A program made the position numbers and the translations under genes. Of a stretch of 64,000 bases of DNA, positions 25,414 through 34,086 are shown piece by piece; position 1 is the first letter of the stretch, and each line of letters opens with the position of its first letter. The notes below the pieces were generated by a model that had not been told where the DNA came from, made no database searches, and saw nothing but the letters and a program-made list of their open reading frames with translations. The DNA comes from Endozoicomonas sp. OPT23 (GTDB taxonomy: Bacteria; Pseudomonadota; Gammaproteobacteria; Pseudomonadales; Endozoicomonadaceae). The DNA is taken from positions 372,001-436,000 of the forward strand of contig NZ_PPFD01000005.1 in assembly GCF_009653635.1 (NCBI RefSeq), written 5' to 3'.

Positions 25414-26279
25414 CAGGACTCGAGTTTATCCTGAGTTCTGGTGTCGAAATCAGTCGTATCATGCCGTTCATGCAGCTGTTCGTTGAGTTCACCCCAGGTG
25501 CGATTCACCATTTTTCCTCGCTGAACAGCAGGGCGGGCCTCTACTTCTTTTGCCCAACGAACAACGTGGCTGTATGAAGCTACATCAAGAAACTCTGCCG
25601 CTTCATATAGGCTGCCAAGTGCCAGAATGCCATACCATGGCCAGATAGCCATATCCGCAATCGTGTAATCATCACCACAGATAAACCGGTTTTCAGCCAA
25701 CTGCTTATCGAGCACATCAAGCTGTCGTTTGATTTCCATAGTAAAGCGGTTGATCGGGTATTCGTATTTTTCAGGTGCATAGGCATAGAAGTGCCCGAAG
25801 CCACCGCCTAAATAAGGCGCACTGCCCATCTGCCAGAACAACCAGGAAAGACACTTGGCCTTTTCGGAAGAATCAGCAGGAATAAAGGCATTAAACTTCT
25901 CTGCCAGATACAAAAGAATGGCGCCGGATTCAAAAATTGGGGTTGGCGTTTCTGCCGTATGATCGACCAGAGCAGGAATCTTTGAGTTTGGATTAATGTC
26001 GACAAAACCACTGCCAAACTGATCCGCTTCAAGAATACGAATAAGATGAGCATCGTATTCTGCACTATTGTGGCCTGCAGCCAGCAGCTCTTCCAGCATT
26101 ACGGTGACTTTTACGCCATTGGGTGTTGCCAGTGAATAAAGCTGCAGGGGGTGTTTACCAACTGGCAGTTCTTTATCGTGAGTGGCACCGGCAATCGGAC
26201 GGTTAATACTGGCGAACTCGCCACCACTCTCGGAATCCCAGATCCAGACTTTAGGAGGGGTATAAGTATCCTGCGACAC
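25410..26279 (-). CDS. yghU: Glutathione transferase-like protein, YghU type
   Basis: A 289-residue protein closely matching YghU, a GSH/GSSG-binding nu-class transferase with disulfide-bond reductase activity. It has the N-terminal extension PPKVWIWDSESGGEFASINRPIAGATHDKELPVG in part, LYSLATPNGVKVTVMLEEL, the DINPNSKIPALVDH segment and GGFGHFYAYAPEKYEYPINRF. It probably protects against oxidised thiols or peroxides in the cytoplasm. There is no obvious operon partner. Confidence 0.93.
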   Translation of the reverse strand: MSQDTYTPPKVWIWDSESGGEFASINRPIAGATHDKELPVGKHPLQLYSLATPNGVKVTVMLEELLAAGHNSAEYDAHLIRILEADQFGSGFVDINPNSKIPALVDHTAETPTPIFESGAILLYLAEKFNAFIPADSSEKAKCLSWLFWQMGSAPYLGGGFGHFYAYAPEKYEYPINRFTMEIKRQLDVLDKQLAENRFICGDDYTIADMAIWPWYGILALGSLYEAAEFLDVASYSHVVRWAKEVEARPAVQRGKMVNRTWGELNEQLHERHDTTDFDTRTQDKLESC

Positions 26280-26369
26280 AGCAGAGCTTCCTGATTTTGA
26301 TAATCGTAGAATACTGTATACAGTGACACGAGGCTGTTGTCACCTGCCTGAATATCAGTGGTATGTTGT

Positions 26370-27419
26370 TTATATCACGGTATGAACGGGAGAGATATTC
26401 TGCCCGATTCTTTTCGCTCCCCTAAGAATGAACTCATCAACTTTCATAGCAGTCTTATTGACTTCATAGTCATCTGAAGCAGCCTCATTTTCGGTATCAA
26501 GCAGTTTTGTAATAATCTCATAGGCTTTATTAACGTCATGGCAGGATTGAATTTGCCCTTGCTCCACCTTACGACGGAACGCATTCATACGAAGTTTGAT
26601 ATCTCTTCGATAGTCGCAGATCCTATTAACTTTAAAGGGCTTTCTAGCGATATGTTCAAGCCTGGCGACACTTATTTCATCATCACACAAAAATGCAATT
26701 CGAATTTGAAGCTGTCGAGCCAAACTGGAGTCTCGCCTGTCATTGGATCTTTCCATCTCGTTTAGTTCATCAATCGAAAGACCATCAACCCCAGCCATAA
26801 CGGTAACAAACTGATGTGCCAGAAAGCCTCTCAGTGGCACCAGAACCACCCTGTCTTTCGGATATAACCTTAGAGCCGCTTGCAGATAGATCAGAAAGTG
26901 AAAGTCCATACCTTTCAGTTTACTTCGTAGCCTCCGGTAAAAAAGTTCAACCACCAGTTGCTGCTGACACACTTCCTTTTCATCGAGCTCAATACCAGTA
27001 ATCGTCTCTTTAATGCTGTCACTAATGAAGGTTATACATTCAGGTCTATTTCCAAGGAGAGCCAGATGGTTGCGCAACTGCTCTGGGAACTTCAAATAAT
27101 CAACAACCTCAGGCACTGAAACTTCAATGTCATTTTTTATAGCAGCAAGCGTTTTAAGTGGGGCTTCGGCCTTATGTTCAGTTGAAGCAATAAGTCTATT
27201 CAACAAGTTACCGGCAGTACTATGACCCAGCAAATCCGAGCATACCTGCCGACCCGCTGTCGCTATTCCTTTAACTGAAAATCGCCCTATCTGAGCTATA
27301 AGCTTAACCCTTTGGCCTGATTCCAGAGTCTGCTGACCACGAGAGCTATCCACAGGCTGTGGAGAACCCGTTTCAGCACTGTATAAAGGCAATGCTTTAG
27401 AGTTATCTGTTGCTTCCAT
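26370..27419 (-). CDS. Orphan cytoplasmic protein of unknown function
   Basis: A 349-residue protein from the ATG at 27419, which follows AAGGAAGG. It has no signal peptide or membrane segment. Predicted helices dominate (KFPEQLRNHLALLGN, QQQLVVELFYRRLRSKLKG, RRDIKLRMNAFRRKVEQG), and it is rich in Arg and Lys toward the end. I see no catalytic motif. Its ribosome binding site lies directly at the end of a family A repeat (27430-27520), so the repeat forms its immediate 5' leader or promoter edge. Confidence 0.65.
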   Translation of the reverse strand: MEATDNSKALPLYSAETGSPQPVDSSRGQQTLESGQRVKLIAQIGRFSVKGIATAGRQVCSDLLGHSTAGNLLNRLIASTEHKAEAPLKTLAAIKNDIEVSVPEVVDYLKFPEQLRNHLALLGNRPECITFISDSIKETITGIELDEKEVCQQQLVVELFYRRLRSKLKGMDFHFLIYLQAALRLYPKDRVVLVPLRGFLAHQFVTVMAGVDGLSIDELNEMERSNDRRDSSLARQLQIRIAFLCDDEISVARLEHIARKPFKVNRICDYRRDIKLRMNAFRRKVEQGQIQSCHDVNKAYEIITKLLDTENEAASDDYEVNKTAMKVDEFILRGAKRIGQNISPVHTVI

Positions 27420-27807
27420 AACCTTCCTTAAGTGTGCAGACACACGCAATCGAATATTAAATTGTCATTTCCCCGCCCCAGGCGGGGAAATGACATACGA
27501 ATTCAAATGTCCGAGTACTTACCTGAAATCAGATGACATCATTATTGGATTGATCGTTAAGATGAAGGTTCACAGATCAGTTAGAAGAAGTAACCATCTC
27601 GTTACTTGTTCATATAAATGCTTTTGAATATTTTTCCTTAAAGACTGAAACGTTAAGAAAAGTTAAAAACTGTGATTCAGGTTTAAGAATAGGTATAAAA
27701 AGTCGTATCTCTCCCTTAACCTTTTTGCAGATGAAATCGACTGGCTGGGGAAGGCTGGTTGTCTGACTAACAGGTTGTAAATTCACTGTCCTTAATTTTT
27801 GAGCTGT
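27420..27807. other. Divergent gap with a family A repeat
   Basis: This 388 bp gap between the orphan gene and the acetyltransferase gene contains family A copy 3 at its left edge. The remainder (27521-27807) is AT-rich without a recognisable gene or clear promoter boxes. Confidence 0.4.
27430..27520 (+). repeat. Family A hairpin repeat, copy 3
   Basis: A 91 bp element, the most regular copy. The stem is TGTCATTTCCCCGCC (27463-27477) with GGCGGGGAAATGACA (27481-27495), 15 bp perfect, loop CCA. The left end AAGTGTGCAGACACACGCAA and the right end with ATGTCCGAGTACTT match copy 1 closely. Confidence 0.85.
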
Positions 27808-28371
27808 ATGATCATAAGAACAGAAAGAACCCGTCTGGAGATTCTTGGTCCGGAAGATGCTTACCTGATGCTGAAGTATTATTCAGACAACAAGAATCAT
27901 CTGTCCAGTTGGGAGTCGGACCGGGGCAAAGAGTTTTACACGCTCAGACGCTGGAAATGGTACCTGTCTGCCAGTCAGGAAATGCTGGCCAGAGGAACAG
28001 GTGTTCGTTTTGCCGTCATGGATCATGACCGTAATGAAGTGATTGGTGTTTGCAACTTTACCGGTATTGTTCGAAACGGTTTTCAGGCCTGCTACCTGGG
28101 TTTTTCAGTTGCCGAAAAGTATCAGGGGTTGGGCTATATGCCAGAAATTCTGGACGTCGCTCTGGATTATATGTTCAGAGAAATGAACCTCCACCGAATC
28201 ATGGCCAACTATATTCCCGACAATACAAGAGCGGCCAGTGTTCTGAAGAAAACGGGATTTAAAAAAGAAGGCTTTGCCGAATCCTATTTGAAAGTGAATG
28301 GCAAATGGTACGACCATGTACTAACTTCAAAGATCAATCCATACGACCTGATAAACGATAATCAGGCTTAA
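27808..28371 (+). CDS. GNAT acetyltransferase, RimJ/RimL type
   Basis: A 187-residue N-acetyltransferase of the RimJ/RimL (ribosomal-protein-serine) branch. It has the acetyl-CoA loop region YLGFSVAEKYQGLGYMPEIL, the NLHRIMANYIPDNTRAASVLKKTGF strand-helix and the C-terminal KWYDHVLTSKI typical of this branch. I used the ATG at 27808. A paralogue with the same layout lies at 57638-58183. The target is unknown. A long imperfect inverted repeat (CAGGGGAT and ATCCCCTG) follows the stop and may terminate transcription. Confidence 0.9.
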   Translation: MIIRTERTRLEILGPEDAYLMLKYYSDNKNHLSSWESDRGKEFYTLRRWKWYLSASQEMLARGTGVRFAVMDHDRNEVIGVCNFTGIVRNGFQACYLGFSVAEKYQGLGYMPEILDVALDYMFREMNLHRIMANYIPDNTRAASVLKKTGFKKEGFAESYLKVNGKWYDHVLTSKINPYDLINDNQA

Positions 28372-28446
28372 CGTTTTCATCACTTCAATAGAACAGGGGA
28401 TTACTCTCCTTAAAATGCCCTGAAGTGCTTCATCCCCTGAGAAATA

Positions 28447-29538
28447 TCAATACCAAGAGAAACTGTTAAACAGCTGTTGATAGAACAGTTGGCTGGATAC
28501 CTTTGTCACAACATTGATGTCACCTGCACCAGTACACGTCGTCCGACCGCTGGTTGCACTGCTGGTCTGATCAACCTCTATCCTGCATTTCCTGATCTCA
28601 GTGGATGGGTCTGACAAAAGAGATTCATTAGCCATTAACATCGCTGTCAGAGTGTTCCAGAAATAAACCGTATTATCAGGGTCTTTGTAAAACTGAGGGT
28701 TTTTCTGCAGCAACTGATAAACAACAGCTGCAGAAGTTGTCTTATTAGCGAGTGCGCCAAACTGCTGAAACACTTGCTGGCTATACGGTACGAAATTCGT
28801 TGAATCCAGTGGCACCATATAAACCTGAAAACTATGACGACGACTCAATACTTTGCTGGCAGAAACCGGGTCTAGAAATATATTCCATTCTGACTGAGTG
28901 TATTCGGGAAAATCTATCGGGTCATCATAAGCGACATTACCTCCAACAGTCACCGCTCCCCCCATCATAAATATACGGTCTATTTTTTCTTCAGACTGAG
29001 GGTAACGATCAAGCAGGTCAGCAATGTTAGTGAGCGGCCCCAGCGCCAGAATGACGGCCTTCCCAGACTGAAGCGATTTCAGTTTGTCCCATAGAACCTC
29101 AACAGCGTCATTCTTGCTACTACCCATTGGCTCTTTGAGCAACCCATAGAGGTTGTCTGCCTCATGTCGAATTTCAGTCGAAAAGTGTCTGTCTGGAAAT
29201 AGCTGCGCCTGCTCGCGACCAGAGCCTATAGCGGGAGCGATCATATTTAAGAGTGAATAGATACCTTTGATGTTATTTGCATTATCACAGAGGCCAAACC
29301 CTGTGCACACCATAGTCACTACGGGGGGAACGAACTGTTGCTGCTCCTGCCCCATTAAACTCAACTGTACCAGCCTTTCCAGATAGGCAAGCGCAGTAAC
29401 ATCTTCGAAGTCAGCATCAAGGTCGACGATCACAGGAAGTTGAGTAATAGCGGTTGAAGCGCCTAATGGGGCAGATAGTGATTGCAGTGAAGTCAGGAAT
29501 AAATAAACAGACAAAATAATCAGTGCCAGCTTTTTCAT
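28447..29538 (-). CDS. Secreted nucleoside hydrolase-like protein
   Basis: A 363-residue member of the inosine-uridine nucleoside hydrolase family, which cleaves the N-glycosidic bond of nucleosides. A signal peptide (KKLALIILSVYLFLTS to SLSA) sends it to the periplasm or outside. The calcium-binding motif DTDPGxDDA of the family appears as VIVDLDADFEDVTALAYL, with Glu at one Asp position. LALGPLTNIADLL and FMMGGAVTVGGN are the other classic motifs. Calcium-binding may be retained, as Glu can replace Asp, but activity is uncertain. It may salvage host nucleosides. Confidence 0.85.
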   Translation of the reverse strand: MKKLALIILSVYLFLTSLQSLSAPLGASTAITQLPVIVDLDADFEDVTALAYLERLVQLSLMGQEQQQFVPPVVTMVCTGFGLCDNANNIKGIYSLLNMIAPAIGSGREQAQLFPDRHFSTEIRHEADNLYGLLKEPMGSSKNDAVEVLWDKLKSLQSGKAVILALGPLTNIADLLDRYPQSEEKIDRIFMMGGAVTVGGNVAYDDPIDFPEYTQSEWNIFLDPVSASKVLSRRHSFQVYMVPLDSTNFVPYSQQVFQQFGALANKTTSAAVVYQLLQKNPQFYKDPDNTVYFWNTLTAMLMANESLLSDPSTEIRKCRIEVDQTSSATSGRTTCTGAGDINVVTKVSSQLFYQQLFNSFSWY

Positions 29539-29641
29539 ACTTTCTATCACTCTGATTTCAAAGAGATAAAAAGTAGCTCATGCCTATATGATTAACCTCT
29601 CATAATTTAAAGAAACGAGCCCAGGATAAAAATCAAATACG

Positions 29642-29667
29642 CGAGCTTTCAGATCCGAAAGCTCGCA
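29642..29667 (-). terminator. Terminator at the end of operon S2
   Basis: A perfect 10 bp stem, GCGAGCTTTC (29642-29651) with GAAAGCTCGC (29658-29667), lies 8 bp beyond the SDR stop. On the minus strand it is followed by GTATTTGATTTTT. It closes the long steroid operon. Confidence 0.8.
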
Positions 29668-29675
29668 GCAAGAAA

Positions 29676-30551
29676 TCAGGTACCGTAAACCTTCTGAGCA
29701 GGTACAGATTCATCAATCAGGCTGCCAATCGCATCACCGATTTCAGCAACGTCCCAGCGAGCGCCTTTGTCTTTCTGAGGCCCCTGACGCCAGCCATCAG
29801 CCACAGACAGCTTGCCACCTTCAATCTCGAACAACTTACCGGTCACACCAGAAGCGGCTTCTGAACCCAACCACACAACCAGTGGTGCTACGTTCTCAGC
29901 GGCATAGTAATCGAAACCATCTTCCGGCTTCTTCATCATGTCAGCAAACACATCTTCGGTCATGCCGGTACGAGCCGCAGGCGCCAGACCGTTGGAAGTA
30001 ATACCATAACGCGCCAGTTCAGCCGCCTGAACCAATGTCAGGGAAGCAATACCGCCTTTAGCTGCAGCGTAGTTGGACTGGCCTATGGAACCTTGAAGAC
30101 CCGCACCAGAACTGGTATTGATAATACGGGCATTGACGTCTTTGCCGCCCTTGGACTGTTCACGCCAGTACTTAACGGCATGACTGGAAATACAGAAGTG
30201 ACCTTTCAGGTGCACGTTCATGACCATGTCCCAGTCTGACTCGGACAGACTGGCAAACATACGGTCACGGCAGACACCGGCATTGTTAACAACAACGTGG
30301 AGATCACCAAAACTGTCAATCGCCTGTTTAACAATCAGCGCCGCTTCTTCGTAATCAGTAATATCATTGGTGTTGGCAACCGCTTCACCGCCAGCTTCTT
30401 TAATTACACTGACAACGACATTCGCCGCCTTTTCGTTGATGTCGTTAACAACAACCTTTGCGCCTTCTGCAGCAAACAGCTCAGCATAGGCTTTACCCAG
30501 ACCACCACCAGCACCGGTGACAATAACAACACGATCCTGACAAACTGCCAT
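29676..30551 (-). CDS. Short-chain dehydrogenase, 3-hydroxyacyl-CoA/17beta-HSD4 type (S2)
   Basis: A 291-residue NAD(P)-dependent SDR. The ATG at 30551 follows AAGGAG and yields MAVCQDRVVIVTG. It has the Rossmann motif TGAGGGLGKAY, NNAGVCRD, and the catalytic Ser-Tyr-Lys set in INTSSGAGLQGSIGQSNY and AAKGG. The C-terminal extension past about residue 240 is like multifunctional-enzyme SDR domains that oxidise 3-hydroxyacyl-CoAs. As the last gene of S2 it probably oxidises a hydroxyacyl-CoA in ring C/D or side-chain degradation. The counterpart among Rv3548c, Rv3502c and Rv3559c (IpdF) cannot be settled here. Confidence 0.9.
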   Translation of the reverse strand: MAVCQDRVVIVTGAGGGLGKAYAELFAAEGAKVVVNDINEKAANVVVSVIKEAGGEAVANTNDITDYEEAALIVKQAIDSFGDLHVVVNNAGVCRDRMFASLSESDWDMVMNVHLKGHFCISSHAVKYWREQSKGGKDVNARIINTSSGAGLQGSIGQSNYAAAKGGIASLTLVQAAELARYGITSNGLAPAARTGMTEDVFADMMKKPEDGFDYYAAENVAPLVVWLGSEAASGVTGKLFEIEGGKLSVADGWRQGPQKDKGARWDVAEIGDAIGSLIDESVPAQKVYGT

Positions 30552-30562
30552 GTTCTTCTCCT

Positions 30563-30642
30563 TAGTGTGCAGACATAGGTTCTCTATCAGCACATTCCCG
30601 CCAGTGGCGGGAATGTGCCTCTAAACCGTATGTCTGAAACTT
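30563..30642 (+). repeat. Family A hairpin repeat, copy 4
   Basis: An 80 bp copy inside operon S2, filling almost all of the thiolase-SDR spacer. The stem is GCACATTCCCGCC (30590-30602) with GGCGGGAATGTGC (30606-30618), loop AGT. The left end TAGTGTGCAGACATAGG and right end CGTATGTCTGAAACTT follow the family pattern. The SDR ribosome binding site lies immediately beyond it, so the mRNA must carry this hairpin between two cistrons. Confidence 0.8.
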
Positions 30643-30646
30643 ATTC

Positions 30647-31801
30647 TTATTCGCCCAAACGTTCGATAATGGTTACATTGGCCTGACCACCACCTTCACA
30701 CATGGTCTGCAAACCAAAACGTCCACCGGTTCTTTCCAGCTCATGCAACAGGGTTGTCATCAGCTTGGTACCGGTAGCACCCAGCGGATGACCAAGAGCA
30801 ATAGCGCCACCGTTAACGTTAGTTTTCTCGTGTGGATAGCCAGTCTCTTTCAACCAGGCCATGACCACTGAGGCAAAGGCTTCGTTGATTTCCACCAGAT
30901 CAATCTGATCCAGTGTCATACCGGCTTTTTTCAGCGCATATTCCGTGGCAGAAATTGGCGCAGTCAGCATCCATACCGGATCTTCAGCGCGAACACTCAT
31001 ATGATGAATACGGGCTCTTGGCGTCAGGTTGTATTTCTTCAGAGCTGTTTCTGAAACAACCAATACCGCAGAGGCTGCATCACAGGTCTGACTGGAAACC
31101 GCTGCAGTTACCTTTTCACAACCGAACAGGTAGTCCAGTTCAGCCATTTTTTCCAAAGTCGACTGCCTTGGCGTCTCATCCGTATCGACACCTTCCATCG
31201 GTACGATTTCACGATTGAAACGGCCTTCTTTAATGGCCTGAATCGCACGACGATGGGATTCCAGTGAAAATTCTTCCAGCTCTTTACGGGACAGTTCCCA
31301 TTTGTCTGCAATCATCTGGGCAGAATTAAACTGCGTAGGTGGCTGCTCGCCATAACGCTCAACCCAGCCCTTGGAACCGGAGAACGGGTCTTTAAAGCCC
31401 ATTGGTTCGGCAGAGGTCATCGCTGAAGAGATAGGAATTTGGGTCATGGTCTGAACACCACCCGCAATCACTACGTCCTGAGTGCCGCTCATCACAGCCT
31501 GAGCCGCGAAGTGAACTGCCTGTTGGGATGAACCACACTGACGATCTATGGTGGTTCCCGGCACTTCCTGAGACAGACCCGCTGCCAGCCAGGCAGTACG
31601 GGCAATATCACCGGCCAGTGGACCAATGGTATCGACACAACCAAAAATGACGTCGTCGTATTCGTTATCCGGAATACCGTTACGTTCAACAATAGCTTTC
31701 AGTACGTGAGCACCAAGGTCAGCACCATGGACGTGGGACAGACCACCTTTACGACGACCGGTCGGCGTACGAACCGCATCAACAATATAAGCTTCTGGCA
31801 T
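30647..31801 (-). CDS. fadA6: Acetyl-CoA acetyltransferase (thiolase), FadA6-like (S2)
   Basis: A 384-residue degradative thiolase that cleaves a 3-oxoacyl-CoA with CoA. The nucleophile is Cys89 in DRQCGSSQQA; NEAFASV, His338 in ALGHPLGATG and Cys368 in MCEGGGQAN complete the active site. The start PEAYIVDAVRTPTGRRKGGLSHVH is like FadA6, which in mycobacteria thiolyses the C/D-ring intermediate released by IpdAB. Length matches. FadA5, the side-chain thiolase, is a close alternative; co-location with ipdC and echA20 favours FadA6. Confidence 0.88.
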   Translation of the reverse strand: MPEAYIVDAVRTPTGRRKGGLSHVHGADLGAHVLKAIVERNGIPDNEYDDVIFGCVDTIGPLAGDIARTAWLAAGLSQEVPGTTIDRQCGSSQQAVHFAAQAVMSGTQDVVIAGGVQTMTQIPISSAMTSAEPMGFKDPFSGSKGWVERYGEQPPTQFNSAQMIADKWELSRKELEEFSLESHRRAIQAIKEGRFNREIVPMEGVDTDETPRQSTLEKMAELDYLFGCEKVTAAVSSQTCDAASAVLVVSETALKKYNLTPRARIHHMSVRAEDPVWMLTAPISATEYALKKAGMTLDQIDLVEINEAFASVVMAWLKETGYPHEKTNVNGGAIALGHPLGATGTKLMTTLLHELERTGGRFGLQTMCEGGGQANVTIIERLGE

Positions 31802-31829
31802 TCTTCTTATTCCTCAATCCGGTCGCATA

Positions 31830-32891
31830 TCAAGCGGCAAACGTGTTGCCTGCACCCAGCAGAGCATCATCAGCCAGAATAGCGGCTTTCACTCGCTGCT
31901 TATGGAAACCACGGTTGCCATAGCTAGCATCCAGTGCCCAGGCACGCTTCATAAAGATATGCAGATCCACTTCCCAGGTGTAACCCATGGCGCCGTGAAC
32001 CTGAATACCATTCTTGGCACCCAGCAGGGCAGCTTCAGTGGTCGCCAGCTTGGCGTGTGATGCACTGCGGGCAGCTGTAGGCTGATTATTGGCAATGTCA
32101 TAGGCTGCACGATAAAGGGGAGCTTTAGCAAACTCGATCTTCACAGCGACATTGGACATATGATGTTTAACTGCCTGGAAAGAACCGATGGGCTTACCGA
32201 ACTGTTTGCGCTCAAAGGTGTAATCCACAGAGAGATCAACGATACGACGAGCCAGACCCTGCTGCTGTGCAGCAACAGCCAGCGCACCACGGTTCAGAGT
32301 ATCTGCCCAGAGTTTCTTACCTTCAGCAGCATCTGCAACCAGAGTTTCTGTAGACGGTGTCCAGCTAACACTGAACAGCTTACGACTTGGGTCAACAGAC
32401 TCATTCGCTACCAGTTCAACCTGATCAGCTTTAACTGCATGAACTTCATCGCCATTGGCCAGCAGTAGCAAATCTGCAATATGAGCATCGGCTACCAGTG
32501 GGTTTGATGGATGAGCAACCGCCAGTCTGGCGCTGCCTACAGCAACCTTGGACAGCCACTCTTCTTTTAGATGCTTTTGCTGATCGCCCAGGCTGCTCAG
32601 CAGTGGCACAGCAACCAGAACGTTTTCTACCAGAGGCTCAGGAAGAGCGGCATAGCCACACTCTTCAGCCAGCAGTAGGAAGTCCAGTTCATTCATGCCC
32701 AGACCACCGAACTCTTCAGGAACGGTCATAGCGGTCAGGCCCATCTCAGCCAGTTGCTGCCAGAGCTCGCTGGAACGACCGGAATCGGAATTCCAGAGTT
32801 CACGAATCTTTTCCGGTGTCACTTCGTTGGTCAGAAATGACTTAACACTGTCGTGAAAAGTCAGCTGATCTTCAGTAAATGTAAAATCCAT
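31830..32891 (-). CDS. Acyl-CoA dehydrogenase subunit, steroid type (S2 pair, short subunit)
   Basis: A 353-residue acyl-CoA dehydrogenase. It begins MDFTFTEDQLTFHDSVK, with VPEEFGGLGMNELDFLLLAEE and late HGAMGYTWEVDLHIFMKRAW. The C-terminal NEIQR-type motif is missing, as in the short subunit of S1. It starts 14 bp after the stop of the FadE30-like gene, so the two are coexpressed and probably form a heterotetramer. Similar architecture is known for steroid-specific FadE pairs in Mycobacterium; assignment to FadE32/33 or another subunit is not possible by eye. Confidence 0.9.
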   Translation of the reverse strand: MDFTFTEDQLTFHDSVKSFLTNEVTPEKIRELWNSDSGRSSELWQQLAEMGLTAMTVPEEFGGLGMNELDFLLLAEECGYAALPEPLVENVLVAVPLLSSLGDQQKHLKEEWLSKVAVGSARLAVAHPSNPLVADAHIADLLLLANGDEVHAVKADQVELVANESVDPSRKLFSVSWTPSTETLVADAAEGKKLWADTLNRGALAVAAQQQGLARRIVDLSVDYTFERKQFGKPIGSFQAVKHHMSNVAVKIEFAKAPLYRAAYDIANNQPTAARSASHAKLATTEAALLGAKNGIQVHGAMGYTWEVDLHIFMKRAWALDASYGNRGFHKQRVKAAILADDALLGAGNTFAA

Positions 32892-32905
32892 AACTGCCTC
32901 CTCAC

Positions 32906-34072
32906 TTATGCCCGTGGCATGCCCAGCATACGCTCGGCGATAATGTTACGTTGAATTTCGTTGGTACCGGCATAGATTGGTCCGGCCTGTGCAAACAGGA
33001 AACCATCCAGCCATTTGCCGACATCATCAGCATTTGGTGCACAAGGTAATAGTTCTGCACGAGCACTGAGAATGCTCATAGCCGTTTCATGCATCTTCTG
33101 ATCCAGCTCGGACCAGAAAATCTTGTTGGTCGACGACTCAGGACCAATCTTGCCGCCCTTTAGTAAGCGGGAAGCAGTCATATAAGTGCTCAGGGTATAG
33201 GCTTCAGCATCCAGATAAGCTTGCATGACTGCATCACCAATAATTGGATCAACGTCTGCGGTTTCTTTATTTGCTTTGTACAGTTCAACCAAACGACGTG
33301 CGGTTTCCTGGAAACGTGCTGGCGAACGCAGCATCAAGCCACGTTCGAAACCGGCGGTAGACATGGCCACTTTCCAGCCCTGTCCTTCACCACCGAGAAC
33401 GTTCTCAACTGGCACTTTAACGTTATCAAAGAAGATTTCAGCAAAGCCTGGCAAACCGTCCAGCTGTTCGATTGGGCGTACAGTGACGCCTTCAGAATCC
33501 AGTGGTACCAGAATAAAGGTCAGACCTTTGTGACGGCTGGACTCAGGATCGGTACGGAAGATACCAAAGGTCCAGTCAGCCCATACGGCACGTGTCGACC
33601 AGGTCTTCTGACCATTAATGACATAATGATCGCCCACCAGCTCCGCTTTGGAACGAATAGCCGCCATATCGGAGCCAGCGCCTGGCTCGGACCAGCCCTG
33701 CGCCCAGACTTCTTCACCGGTCGCCATCATTGGCAAGAATCGAGCTTTCTGCTCTTCTGTGCCGTACTCCATCAGAGTTGGGCCGAGCAGGAAGATACCG
33801 TTCTGGTTTACCCGCAATGGTGCATTGGCACGGTAATATTCTTCTTCAAAAATCAGCCATTCAATCAGATCGCAACCACGGCCACCCAGCTCTTCAGGCC
33901 AGGTCACCATGCCCCAGCGACCGTCATTCAGCTTTGCTTCCCACTCACGGTGCTGATGAAAGCCTTCTTCAGTATCGAAAGACTTCAAGGGCTCCGATGG
34001 CACATTGGCAGCCAGCCACTCACGCACTTCCTGGCGGAATGCTTTCTGGCTGTCGGTATAATTCAGATCCAT
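32906..34072 (-). CDS. fadE30: Acyl-CoA dehydrogenase, FadE30-like (S2 pair, long subunit)
   Basis: A 388-residue acyl-CoA dehydrogenase. It has TWPEELGGRGCDLIEWLIFEEEY, the substrate/FAD loop GWSEPGAGSDMAAI, INGQKTWSTRAVWADW and the C-terminal PIYAGTNEIQRNIIAERMLG. The wording and length are closest to what I know of FadE30, which dehydrogenates a HIP-derived CoA ester early in C/D-ring degradation. It lies 14 bp after echA20 and before a short FadE subunit. The FadE30 label is a best match, not a proven orthology. Confidence 0.85.
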   Translation of the reverse strand: MDLNYTDSQKAFRQEVREWLAANVPSEPLKSFDTEEGFHQHREWEAKLNDGRWGMVTWPEELGGRGCDLIEWLIFEEEYYRANAPLRVNQNGIFLLGPTLMEYGTEEQKARFLPMMATGEEVWAQGWSEPGAGSDMAAIRSKAELVGDHYVINGQKTWSTRAVWADWTFGIFRTDPESSRHKGLTFILVPLDSEGVTVRPIEQLDGLPGFAEIFFDNVKVPVENVLGGEGQGWKVAMSTAGFERGLMLRSPARFQETARRLVELYKANKETADVDPIIGDAVMQAYLDAEAYTLSTYMTASRLLKGGKIGPESSTNKIFWSELDQKMHETAMSILSARAELLPCAPNADDVGKWLDGFLFAQAGPIYAGTNEIQRNIIAERMLGMPRA

Positions 34073-34086
34073 GTTCTGCTCCTCAC

